From UBA5158 sp963692955 (lineage in GTDB: Bacteria > Pseudomonadota > Gammaproteobacteria > DSM-16500): a stretch of 64,000 bases of DNA. A model generated the notes under the pieces. The model had not been told where the DNA came from. It saw nothing but the letters and a program-made list of their open reading frames with translations, and did no database searches. Where the stretch lies: positions 744,001 through 808,000 of the forward strand of contig OY843587.1 in assembly GCA_963692955.1 (NCBI GenBank), given 5' to 3'. The first letter of the stretch is position 1. Every line of letters begins with the position of its first letter. A program made the translations under genes and the position numbers. Shown one piece after another: positions 8,605 through 17,023 of the stretch.

Positions 8605-11600
8605 TTAACAGCCCAGCTTGGCGCGTAATTCTGGCTTGTCTTCAGGAGCATCGTTCGCCGCAGCCGTAACTTTTGTAGTGCCGCAAAGTTTTTTTATGGA
8701 TTGGTAAACTTTCCATTGTTCTACTGCACTAGCGAGATAGGTCGGTAGTTTCGGCAGATCGGAAAACAATAACGATAGTTGAATGACAGTGGTGGCGAAA
8801 GTGTCGATGAGTTTCGCCTCGGTTTGCTTTCTAATGGTGGCGATGCCATCCGCGTTAAGGGTATATGCGCTGCCAAAAATACGGTTAGTTTCTTTGAGAC
8901 GGGCTTTCACGATATCATCGAGCTTTGCCTCGACTTGCGGCATCACGGCGCAGACTATCATGTTGGCGTAAATGAGTTCTAGTCGCGGCCATTCCACGCA
9001 GTCGGTCAATTGCATTTGTGAAACAATCCAATCGCGTTCGCGGTGTAGCTGCGGATAGATATGCGGAAATAATATTTCTATTAAACCTAATTCATCCATG
9101 ATCTGGTAATTCTTGAACGCTAATTGTTGGGAAAAGTTCTTTTTGATTAACACATTAAAACGGTGTGGATGAAATAGCGAGTCAAGTTCCGCGGTACCGA
9201 TGCGCGGCACTAATAAGTGTTTATCGATTTTGATTTGCTTGCGCAAATCGGTCATCTTTAAATTGCGTTTAGTCGAGGCGCGGATGGCGCGTAACATAAT
9301 TAGTGGATCTTTTTTAAAAACTTCACTCACCGGCGCGATACTTTTTAAAATATTTTGTTTCATGTACATCAAGCCAAAGCCGGTCGGGTCGCTCACGCGG
9401 CCATTTTCATCCAGATAAAAGCACGAGAAATCGCGGCTCATTACGTCTCTAGATAAGGAACTTAAATCTTGCCGTTGAATAAGGTCGACTTGATAGCCGA
9501 ACACGCGGCCTTGTAATAAACCGCGGACTTGCGGGACGACGATGAAACTTGGCAACTCCGCTTGCAGCGTCGCCATCGGAAAATCGGTGACTGTGTCAAG
9601 ATCGCTCTGTTTGGTACTGGGCGCGATGTTAAATAAATGTTCGCGCACGCGGTCATAGACCCAGCCGCCGACGATGTAAGTTTTGAATTTTTGTTCGGGA
9701 TGTTGCTGCTTGCAGCCATCGAATAATTTAAACAACGCTTTTTCACAATCGCGTAGCTCAAGTATGATTTCATCAGATGGCGGTTTTGCGGACGCGGCAC
9801 TTAACATTTTTTTACTCTCTTCTAAATCGGACTCTGCACAGGAGCTGCTACTGGTTGCTTCTTGTTCCGGTTGCGCCGCTGGATTTTTGCGATTTTCACG
9901 TAACTTGGCTTTGCGGACTTTGACACGCGTTTTTTCGCGCATTTTTCGTTGCCGCTCTTTTTCTTCGCGCTCTGCTCGCGCCTGTTTCGCTTCTTCTTGG
10001 ATATATTCATCCGTCTCCGCTTTATCTTCCGCCGCGTTTTTTAGCAATACATGGATGTGCGTCGTGCTAACGTAAGATTTTTTCGTCGGATGAGATTTGT
10101 AGACTAGGGGAGGGGGCTTGTGACGTTTTCTGCGGGTTTTGTCGTCCGAAGTTTTACATTCTTCTTGCGGAACTGCAAGTAACAACGCTTGCGTTTTAGC
10201 CATGGTAAAATATTTTATATATTTATTAATCGTGGCTTGTGAAATCTTAGCGATACTTTTGTGGCCACTCAAACCATTAAGAAAATGGAGTGCTGTGTCA
10301 TATTTCTCTTGCAGTCCGCAAGCGATCGCATGTTTGATATAAAGTTCAGTGCATTGCCATTTCTCTAAACCCATTAGACTGACTTTCTCAGCCAGTGCGA
10401 AATTACCATTTTCTAAATGCAGCGTCGTTAACGTGATGCATTTTTCCCCCAGCGTTTGTACTAATTTGATTACCGAACTTCTGTCGTCAGGGTTGTTATA
10501 AATATAAATAGCATTGTTAAAATCATAACGAGCGCGCATCATGTCGCCAAGCGTTAAATAGACCACCATGCGGCCGAAATATAATTCATGTGAAGTGATA
10601 TCTTGCGCGAATAAAATCGCGAGTGAGTAATCAAGTTTTGCCTGATCGTAGTCAGCTATATGTAAATTGAAAATAGCACGTTGCGCATAGTAATCTTCAT
10701 ACGTAGGTTGGTCTTTGATTAATGTGTTAAGAATTTCTATTTCATTAAGATAATTTCCTTGGTAGCTTTTTGCCTCGATACTTTTTAAAGATGACGCTAT
10801 CTTGGCGGTCATTTTTGTCGCTTGTTGAGCGGACAGCTGGCTAGGCTTATGCGGATATTCTATATAGGGATCTTCATTTAACATTCTCAGAATGTCACGG
10901 CGATATTCTTTAATCGTATCGAAGTCACATTTAGCGCCGATATTGAGAAACATTATCAAGTCGGCTTTGGCTTTGACAGCCTCTTCGAGATCTAAATAAA
11001 TAAGATGGCGACGTAGATAGGACAATGAGTGTTTATATTTATCGATACATTTATCTAATTCTACTAGTGCTTGCGTACTTTCGTTGCAAGTATCGTGCAG
11101 ACCGAAAGCGCGCAGGGTGAGGCTAAGGAAATCGTCTTCAAATACATGCACGGCTTTATGGTTATAAAAATAGGCGAGAAAATGCAGACCTTGCCTAGTT
11201 GCCATATTACTACGATGAGCAAAGATGACGGCACCGTTTGACAATTCAGGATCGGCGTAATCAAGGATTTTGTCATCCAAGCTGCTATCCATGACTGGCG
11301 CGGTGATGGGTAAGTCCAACGGCGCTAGCTGTTTGCGAAGCATGATGTGATACCATTTGCGAAAATTATTTTCTTTGGCTTTTTCCTGTGTCGCTAACGT
11401 TAACGCGGCGGCGAAATCCGCATTCGGATAGGGCGGGTTATCAGGATGAAGCTTATTCAACTGCATACATTGCTGCGCTAACTTTACTTTCGCGACTAAA
11501 TCAAAGGGCACAATTTTTAAGTAAAGTTCATAATAAGAAATGGCGTTTTCTGGGTCTTTATTTTTTGCGAATAACTCCGCTAAATCCTGATACGCATCAG

Positions 11601-11850
11601 GATAGAGCGGATAGTCATGAATTAACTGCAGATAAAAATTTTCAGACGCGCGCGAATAGTTATCTTCGGTGTCTTTCTTATGCGCCGCAAGAGTATCTAA
11701 ATAACCAATAATTTTGTAGCCATGTAATAAATCGGCGTTAGTATGTTTTAACTCCGCCGCTTCCTCGGCGAGCTTATGACTTTCGATATCTAACGCTGCA
11801 AACAGCAAATGCAGTTCCACATCAGAAATAATTTTATTCGTTGAAAGCAT
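8605..11850 (-). CDS. TPR protein fused to a class II poly(A)-polymerase/CCA-transferase head domain
   Basis: This 1081-residue protein has three parts. Residues 1 to about 560 are helical repeats of TPR character (for example YQDLAELFAKNKDPENAISYYEL). About 570-680 is a charged linker with a very basic coiled-coil-like stretch (REEKERQRKMREKTRVKVRK). From about 715 comes a nucleotidyltransferase head: YIVGGWVYDRVR, then SDLDTVTD (the two-Asp metal motif), RDVMSRDFSCFYLDENG, SDPTGFG, and DPLIMLRAIRAS. These match the order of PcnB/Cca class II enzymes, though VYDR replaces the usual VRD. The catalytic DxD is intact, so activity on RNA ends is plausible. It is probably not the housekeeping enzyme because of the fusion and divergence. 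Such TPR/basic-linker build could mean RNA-protein scaffolding or host targeting; that is inference. Confidence 0.82.
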   Translation of the reverse strand: MLSTNKIISDVELHLLFAALDIESHKLAEEAAELKHTNADLLHGYKIIGYLDTLAAHKKDTEDNYSRASENFYLQLIHDYPLYPDAYQDLAELFAKNKDPENAISYYELYLKIVPFDLVAKVKLAQQCMQLNKLHPDNPPYPNADFAAALTLATQEKAKENNFRKWYHIMLRKQLAPLDLPITAPVMDSSLDDKILDYADPELSNGAVIFAHRSNMATRQGLHFLAYFYNHKAVHVFEDDFLSLTLRAFGLHDTCNESTQALVELDKCIDKYKHSLSYLRRHLIYLDLEEAVKAKADLIMFLNIGAKCDFDTIKEYRRDILRMLNEDPYIEYPHKPSQLSAQQATKMTAKIASSLKSIEAKSYQGNYLNEIEILNTLIKDQPTYEDYYAQRAIFNLHIADYDQAKLDYSLAILFAQDITSHELYFGRMVVYLTLGDMMRARYDFNNAIYIYNNPDDRSSVIKLVQTLGEKCITLTTLHLENGNFALAEKVSLMGLEKWQCTELYIKHAIACGLQEKYDTALHFLNGLSGHKSIAKISQATINKYIKYFTMAKTQALLLAVPQEECKTSDDKTRRKRHKPPPLVYKSHPTKKSYVSTTHIHVLLKNAAEDKAETDEYIQEEAKQARAEREEKERQRKMREKTRVKVRKAKLRENRKNPAAQPEQEATSSSSCAESDLEESKKMLSAASAKPPSDEIILELRDCEKALFKLFDGCKQQHPEQKFKTYIVGGWVYDRVREHLFNIAPSTKQSDLDTVTDFPMATLQAELPSFIVVPQVRGLLQGRVFGYQVDLIQRQDLSSLSRDVMSRDFSCFYLDENGRVSDPTGFGLMYMKQNILKSIAPVSEVFKKDPLIMLRAIRASTKRNLKMTDLRKQIKIDKHLLVPRIGTAELDSLFHPHRFNVLIKKNFSQQLAFKNYQIMDELGLIEILFPHIYPQLHRERDWIVSQMQLTDCVEWPRLELIYANMIVCAVMPQVEAKLDDIVKARLKETNRIFGSAYTLNADGIATIRKQTEAKLIDTFATTVIQLSLLFSDLPKLPTYLASAVEQWKVYQSIKKLCGTTKVTAAANDAPEDKPELRAKLGC

Positions 11851-11877
11851 AGCCCAAGTCTCATATTTTTATAGTTT

Positions 11878-13050
11878 TTAATCTCGTCTTAGCTTATCTG
11901 AAGCTCCTAGCGGTGTCGGGTAGCGCATGGTTACCCAATAAGATGAACCAATAAAGGTGATGATGGTAGCGGCTTGCACCATGTACGTCGCTTGCGATTG
12001 AATGATTTTAGCATCTAGCGCGAGATAAATTACCAGCAAAGAAAATTCGCTGATTTGCCCTAAGCGCACGCCGATTTCCCAACTAATGGATTTTGATTCG
12101 CCGGATTGCCGCAGCAGCCAACTAAAGATTAACGGTTTAAAAATCATGATAAAACCCGCCAGCATCAATGCCGGCCAAATGATCGCGGGTAAATAATCAA
12201 AATTGAAACCCGCGCCGATGGTGAAAAAGAACATCACTAAAAAGAAATCGCGTAGCGGTTTTAAACTTTCCGCGATGTAGAGTGAGATAGGATTAGACGC
12301 GAGCGTCACGCCGGCGATGAACGCACCGATTTCATCCGATAAATGCATGAAGCCACTCAACTGCGCCATGCACAAGCACCAACCGATCGATAAAATAAAT
12401 ATATACTCGTGAACTTTATCGAACTTCGCTAATAATTTATCGAGAATATAGCGCTGAAACACATACGCGACTAAAAATAAAATCGGAAACGCGCTGATGA
12501 TGTAGCCAATATCATGAAACGAAAACGCGCGGTCGGCCACCCCTTGCAAAACTAACAACACGGTAATGGCGATAATATCTTGCAACAACAAAATACTTAT
12601 CATCAATTCACCCGTGTGTTGATGATGCAGGATCGTCGTCGGCAATAATTTCAAACCGATAATCGTGCTGGAAAACATCGTCGTGATGCCGATGATCACG
12701 CACTCTTGATAATTAAAACCAAACAAGCGGCTGATGCCGAAGCCCACTAATAAAAATATCAGCGAACTTAACACCGTGATCGAACTCATTTTCCGTAACG
12801 AGTGCAGCAAATCTTGCGGCCGTAAATGCAAGCCCAGCAAAAACAACAAAAAAATAATGCCGATGTCGCCAGTTTGTCTAATCAGCGCGGAATCTTTGAC
12901 GAGTTGCAATCCCCACGGCCCCAAAATCGCGCCCAGCAGTATATATGCCACGAGCAGCGATTGTCGGGTAAGCAGGGCTAGCGTCGATAAAATTGCTGTT
13001 CCAGTAAAAATTAAAAATATAATGTGAACAACAGATTGATCGTGCATCAT
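11878..13050 (-). CDS. CPA2-family cation:proton antiporter, membrane core only
   Basis: The 390-residue protein is a second Kef-type antiporter, with about 12 membrane segments and no cytoplasmic RCK or TrkA-N domain. Motifs include LVAYILLGAILGPWG, DIGIIFLLFLLGLHL, TTMFSSTIIGLKLLP, SILLLQDIIAI and DEIGAFIAGVTLAS, equivalent to those in the larger antiporter at 2689. Its ATG at 13050 overlaps the stop codon of putA in ATGA (13047-13050), so it is translationally coupled to proline catabolism. Coupling suggests a link between proline use (an osmolyte and carbon source) and cation/pH balance; this is inference. It may be a sodium or potassium exchanger; the ion cannot be read from sequence. 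Confidence 0.88.
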   Translation of the reverse strand: MMHDQSVVHIIFLIFTGTAILSTLALLTRQSLLVAYILLGAILGPWGLQLVKDSALIRQTGDIGIIFLLFLLGLHLRPQDLLHSLRKMSSITVLSSLIFLLVGFGISRLFGFNYQECVIIGITTMFSSTIIGLKLLPTTILHHQHTGELMISILLLQDIIAITVLLVLQGVADRAFSFHDIGYIISAFPILFLVAYVFQRYILDKLLAKFDKVHEYIFILSIGWCLCMAQLSGFMHLSDEIGAFIAGVTLASNPISLYIAESLKPLRDFFLVMFFFTIGAGFNFDYLPAIIWPALMLAGFIMIFKPLIFSWLLRQSGESKSISWEIGVRLGQISEFSLLVIYLALDAKIIQSQATYMVQAATIITFIGSSYWVTMRYPTPLGASDKLRRD

Positions 13051-16000
13051 TCATCCTCGTTTAGCGAAACTAAAGTAGTGTTGCCTCCTGCAGCTGTAGT
13101 ATTTATCGAGACCGCTCTTTCGACGCATAAACGCGGTAAATAGTGCGGGCCTCCGGCCTTTGGGCCAGTCCCTGACAAACGCTCGCCGCCAAACGGTTGC
13201 ACGCCGACGACAGCGCCTATGATATTACGGTTCACGTATAAATTACCAACAAGTACGCGATTTTTGATATATTTTACGGTGGCGTCAATCCGGCTGTGGA
13301 TTCCCATCGTTAACCCATAGCCCGTCGCCGTAATGGCGTCTAAGACTTGATCTAATTCAGCGGCTTTAAAGGTCAAAATATGCAAAATAGGTCCGAACAC
13401 TTCGCCGGTCAGACGCGTGAGGCTATCAATCCGGTAAGCGCGCGGCGCGAAATAAAATCCATCTAAGCCGTCCGCCAGCGGCACTTGATAAAGTAATTCC
13501 GCTGCTTGATCCATGCGCGCGGCGTGTTTTTGCAGCATGGCGAGCGCGTCTTGATCGATCACCGGGCCGATATCGGTGGACAATAAACTGGGGTCGCCGA
13601 TTTTTAACTCCGCCATCGCGCCGCTCAACATCGTCAACAAATGCGGCGCGATTTCTTCTTGCACGAACATCACGCGTAACGCCGAGCAGCGTTGACCGGC
13701 GCTGTTAAACGCCGATTGTAAAACATCGGCGACGACTTGTTCGGGCAGCGCGGAAGAATCGACGATCATCGCGTTTTGACCGCCGGTTTCCGCGATCAAT
13801 GGCACGATCGGGCCGGAGCGTTGCGCGAGCGTTAAATTAATTTTTTTCGCAGTGTCGGTTGAGCCGGTAAACATCACGCCCGCGACGCGTTCATCAGCGA
13901 CTAACGCGGCGCCGACCACTTCGCCGCTGCCCGGCAATAGTTGCACGGCGGCTTTCGGAATACCAGCTTGATGTAACAGTTGTACCGCAAGTGCTGCGAC
14001 GAGTGGGGTTTGTTCCGCGGGTTTAGCAATGACGACATTGCCGGCGGCGAGTGCGGCGGTCACTTGGCCTAAAAAAATCGCCAGCGGAAAATTCCACGGA
14101 CTGATGCAAACGATTATACCGCGCGGTTCTAAGCGTAATTGATTCGATTCGCCGGTCGGCCCGCGTAAAATTTGCATTTGACAGTCGATGCGCGCGCGCA
14201 CCGCGTAATAACGGCAATAGTCTACCGCTTCGCGCACTTCCGACCAGCAATCGTTAATTTGTTTGCCGCCTTCTTGGCACAGAATTTTTATCAGCGCCGC
14301 CATATTTTTTTCGAGTAAATCCGCCGCGCGTTCTAAGCAGGCGGCGCGGTCGTCGACGGCTGTCGCCGCCCACTCGTGCTGACATTTTTCCGCTTGCGTT
14401 AAGGCGGCCTTAACGTCATCCAGCGTCGCTAATGTGACATGACCAATGAGGGTTTTGGTGGCGGCGGGAGAAAATACCGCTTGCGGATTTTCACGCGCGA
14501 TTAATTTACCTGCGATAAGCGGGCCGGCAGTTAGCGTTTTTTCTAAAGTTTCCATAGATTGTTTGAGTTCCAAAGCAACTTGCGTGTTAGATAAATCCAG
14601 ACCGCGAGAATTCACCCGTTCTGGCGCGTAAATGTTTACGGGCAGGGGAATATGCGGATGCGGCACAGAGGTTAATTTTGCAATTCTATCGGCGGGGTCA
14701 GCGATAATTTTTTCCACCGGCATGTGTTCGTCAGCTAGGCGGTTGATGAAAGAAGTATTCGCGCCGTTTTCTAATAAGCGCCGTACCAAATAGCCGAGTA
14801 AATCAATATGATTGCCCACCGGCGCGTAAATGCGGCACGGAATATTTAAATTTTTCGCGCCGACGATGGCGTTATACAAGGGCTGCCCCATGCCGTGCAA
14901 ACACTGGAATTCATAGTCGGTGCGCGGGCCCGCCATTTCAATCACCGCCGCCACCGAGTGCGCATTGTGCGTGCCGAATTGCGGATAAAAACAAGCTGGC
15001 TGCGCGAAGATTTTTTTCGCGCAAGCTAAGAATGACACGTCGGTGGAATTTTTGCGGGTGAAGACGGGATAGCCGTCGAAACCTAACACCTGACTTTGTT
15101 TTATTTCCGCGTCCCAGTAGGCGCCTTTGATGAGCCTGAGCATGATGCGGCGCTGGAATTTTTTCGAAAGTTCGGTGAGCCAATCGATCACCGCTGGCGC
15201 GCGTTTTTGATAAGATTGAACCGCGAGCCCAAAACCTTCCCAGCCCGCGAGCGCGGGCTCGCTAAAAACTTTTTCGAAAATTTCTAACGACAATGTCAGC
15301 CGGTCGGCTTCTTCCGCGTCTACCGTCAAACCAATATTTTGGGTCTTCGCTTGCAGCGCCAAAGATAACAGTAGCGGCGTTAATTCATGCATGACGCGCG
15401 TGTAATTGCCGTGTTCATAACGCGGATGCAGCGCGGAAAGTTTGATCGAAATGCCGGGTGATTCGATCGGGCCTTTACCTTGCGCGACCCGGCCGATCGC
15501 CGCGATCGCTTGTTCATAAGAACGAAAATATTTTTTCGCGTCCGCTTGCGTGCGCGCCGCTTCGCCTAACATGTCGTAAGAATAACGGTAACCTTGCGCT
15601 TCCAGTCTGCGCGCGCGCGTTAATGCTTTATCAATCGTGCTGCCCATGACGAATTGCTTGCCGATAATTTTCATCCCTTGCAACACTAACGGTCTAATCA
15701 TGGTGCCGCCGGATTTACTTAACAAACGCTTGAGTGTCGCTAGTAAAGAACTTTCATCCGTCAGCGTGGGCGCATAAATTTTTCCGGTCAACATCAACGA
15801 CCACGTCGCCGCGTTCACAAACAATGAACCGCTGTCACCTAAATGTTGCTGCCAATCCACATTGGAAAGTTTATCGCTAATTAAGCGGTCGGCAGTGTAA
15901 CTATCTGGTATACGCAGCAAAGCCTCCGCGAGACACATCAGTGCAATGCCTTCTTCACTGGATAAATCATATTGCTGTAAAAAACTATCGAGTCCGGTTT

Positions 16001-16190
16001 GGCTTTTACGGTTTTCGCGGGTGGCTAAAACTAGTGTCGAGGCGGTTTGCCCAATGCGCTGTAAAGCGTCCGGAGAAAAATTAATTTCTGCGAGTAATCT
16101 CCGCATGCAAGCGCTTTCATCTTCGCGGTAAGCCGCGTCCAACGACGGAAAGGCATGGTTTTGTCTAAAATTGTTACTTTCAAAAATCAT
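13047..16190 (-). CDS. putA: Bifunctional proline dehydrogenase / L-glutamate-gamma-semialdehyde dehydrogenase PutA (short form)
   Basis: The 1047-residue enzyme oxidises proline to glutamate in two steps. The FAD-binding PRODH barrel occupies roughly residues 80-500, with RLIKGAYWDAEIKQ near 350 and YAPVGNHIDLLGYLVRRLLE followed by NGANTSFINR in the substrate site. The aldehyde dehydrogenase half (about 530-1020) shows the NAD-fold SPWNFPLAIF motif, the GSTDTAKKI loop, the general-base Glu in AETGGQNAM (about 800) and the catalytic Cys in AGQRCSALR (about 833). The ribbon-helix-helix repressor domain of E. coli PutA (1320 residues) is absent, so this is a pure enzyme and does not repress its own gene. 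putP is not adjacent. It heads a two-gene unit with the antiporter ending at 11878 and is divergent from rnt. Confidence 0.96.
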   Translation of the reverse strand: MIFESNNFRQNHAFPSLDAAYREDESACMRRLLAEINFSPDALQRIGQTASTLVLATRENRKSQTGLDSFLQQYDLSSEEGIALMCLAEALLRIPDSYTADRLISDKLSNVDWQQHLGDSGSLFVNAATWSLMLTGKIYAPTLTDESSLLATLKRLLSKSGGTMIRPLVLQGMKIIGKQFVMGSTIDKALTRARRLEAQGYRYSYDMLGEAARTQADAKKYFRSYEQAIAAIGRVAQGKGPIESPGISIKLSALHPRYEHGNYTRVMHELTPLLLSLALQAKTQNIGLTVDAEEADRLTLSLEIFEKVFSEPALAGWEGFGLAVQSYQKRAPAVIDWLTELSKKFQRRIMLRLIKGAYWDAEIKQSQVLGFDGYPVFTRKNSTDVSFLACAKKIFAQPACFYPQFGTHNAHSVAAVIEMAGPRTDYEFQCLHGMGQPLYNAIVGAKNLNIPCRIYAPVGNHIDLLGYLVRRLLENGANTSFINRLADEHMPVEKIIADPADRIAKLTSVPHPHIPLPVNIYAPERVNSRGLDLSNTQVALELKQSMETLEKTLTAGPLIAGKLIARENPQAVFSPAATKTLIGHVTLATLDDVKAALTQAEKCQHEWAATAVDDRAACLERAADLLEKNMAALIKILCQEGGKQINDCWSEVREAVDYCRYYAVRARIDCQMQILRGPTGESNQLRLEPRGIIVCISPWNFPLAIFLGQVTAALAAGNVVIAKPAEQTPLVAALAVQLLHQAGIPKAAVQLLPGSGEVVGAALVADERVAGVMFTGSTDTAKKINLTLAQRSGPIVPLIAETGGQNAMIVDSSALPEQVVADVLQSAFNSAGQRCSALRVMFVQEEIAPHLLTMLSGAMAELKIGDPSLLSTDIGPVIDQDALAMLQKHAARMDQAAELLYQVPLADGLDGFYFAPRAYRIDSLTRLTGEVFGPILHILTFKAAELDQVLDAITATGYGLTMGIHSRIDATVKYIKNRVLVGNLYVNRNIIGAVVGVQPFGGERLSGTGPKAGGPHYLPRLCVERAVSINTTAAGGNTTLVSLNEDE

Positions 16191-16277
16191 ATTTAGGGGT
16201 TTCCGTGTTATTATACGCGATCTTAAAATTAGAGTGCGATATTTTACCAGGGCAGGGCGGGGAAGGGGAGCTTGATT

Positions 16278-16898
16278 TTGTTACCAAAACAAAAAAAATT
16301 ATCATTGGCGGGCCGCTTCCGTGGTTTGCTCCCGATTGTCATTGACGTTGAAACCTCTGGATTGAATCCGGCGACCGACGCGCTCTTGGAACTTGCCGCC
16401 GTTACTTTAACTATGGATAGCACCGGTAAACTCTATCCCGATAAAACTTATGCGTATCACATTGAAGCTTTTCCCGGCGCGAATATCGATCCGGCCTCAC
16501 TGGCGGTGACCGGCATCGATCCTGGCTATCCTCTGCGTTACGCCATTCCAGAATGCCAAGCGCTGCGACGTTTATTCAGTAAATTACGCGCGCATTTGGA
16601 AGCGGCGCAATGTCAGCGCGGCGTGTTGGTCGGGCATAATGCTTGGTTTGATTTAAGCTTTTTGCAATCCGCGATTAAGCGCAGCCGCATTAAATCCGTG
16701 CCGTTTCATTCTTTCACGACCCTTGATACCGCGACCCTGTCCGCGGTAGCCTTGGGCGAAACGGTGTTAGCCAGAGCATTGCGACGCGCAGGGATAGAAT
16801 TCGATATCAACCAAGCGCATTCTGCTATTTATGACGCTGAGCGTACCGCCGAATTATTTTGTCACATCACGAATAGATTTCGGACTATGACGCTGTGA
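16278..16898 (+). CDS. rnt: Ribonuclease T (DEDDh 3'-5' exoribonuclease)
   Basis: The product of about 206 residues trims the 3' ends of tRNA and other stable RNAs, working as a dimer. All DEDDh motifs are visible: VIDVETSGLNP (Exo I, D and E), VGHNAWFDLSFL (Exo II, D), and HSAIYDAERTAELF (Exo III, H and D). Similarity to E. coli RNase T extends along the protein (RFRGLLPIVIDVET, TDALLELAAVTL, HSFTTLDTATLSAVALG). The reading frame could open with TTG at 16272, but that lies one base after the Shine-Dalgarno stretch GGAAGGGGAG (16261-16270). TTG at 16278 has a normal 7-base spacing and is preferred. Either way no ATG start is available, which suggests weak initiation. Confidence 0.92.
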   Translation: MLPKQKKLSLAGRFRGLLPIVIDVETSGLNPATDALLELAAVTLTMDSTGKLYPDKTYAYHIEAFPGANIDPASLAVTGIDPGYPLRYAIPECQALRRLFSKLRAHLEAAQCQRGVLVGHNAWFDLSFLQSAIKRSRIKSVPFHSFTTLDTATLSAVALGETVLARALRRAGIEFDINQAHSAIYDAERTAELFCHITNRFRTMTL

Positions 16899-17023
16899 TT
16901 TTATGATTAAGGATTCTCTCAGGTAGGTTGACGCTGAGCGCAGCGCAGACCGACACGCCCATCTCAATGTTTAACATTTTCAACGAGATTTTTTTCGATC
17001 TCTAAATTGCTATTCAAAAGAAT
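16899..17023. other. Short convergent intergenic gap between rnt and the giant gene
   Basis: This 125-bp gap holds only a weak GC hairpin at 16932-16945 (CGCTG/CAGCG, loop AGCG) with no following T run, and a loose GAGAT/ATCTC pair near 16985-17002 with a T-rich loop. Neither is a convincing terminator for either gene. Confidence 0.4.

Noticed and set aside
13047..16190. Trifunctional PutA with autoregulation.
   Set aside because: The 1047-residue length and the N-terminus leave no ribbon-helix-helix domain.
16926..16951. GC hairpin after rnt as a terminator or mobile-element end.
   Set aside because: The stem is only five pairs, no T run follows, and no second copy was seen in the window.
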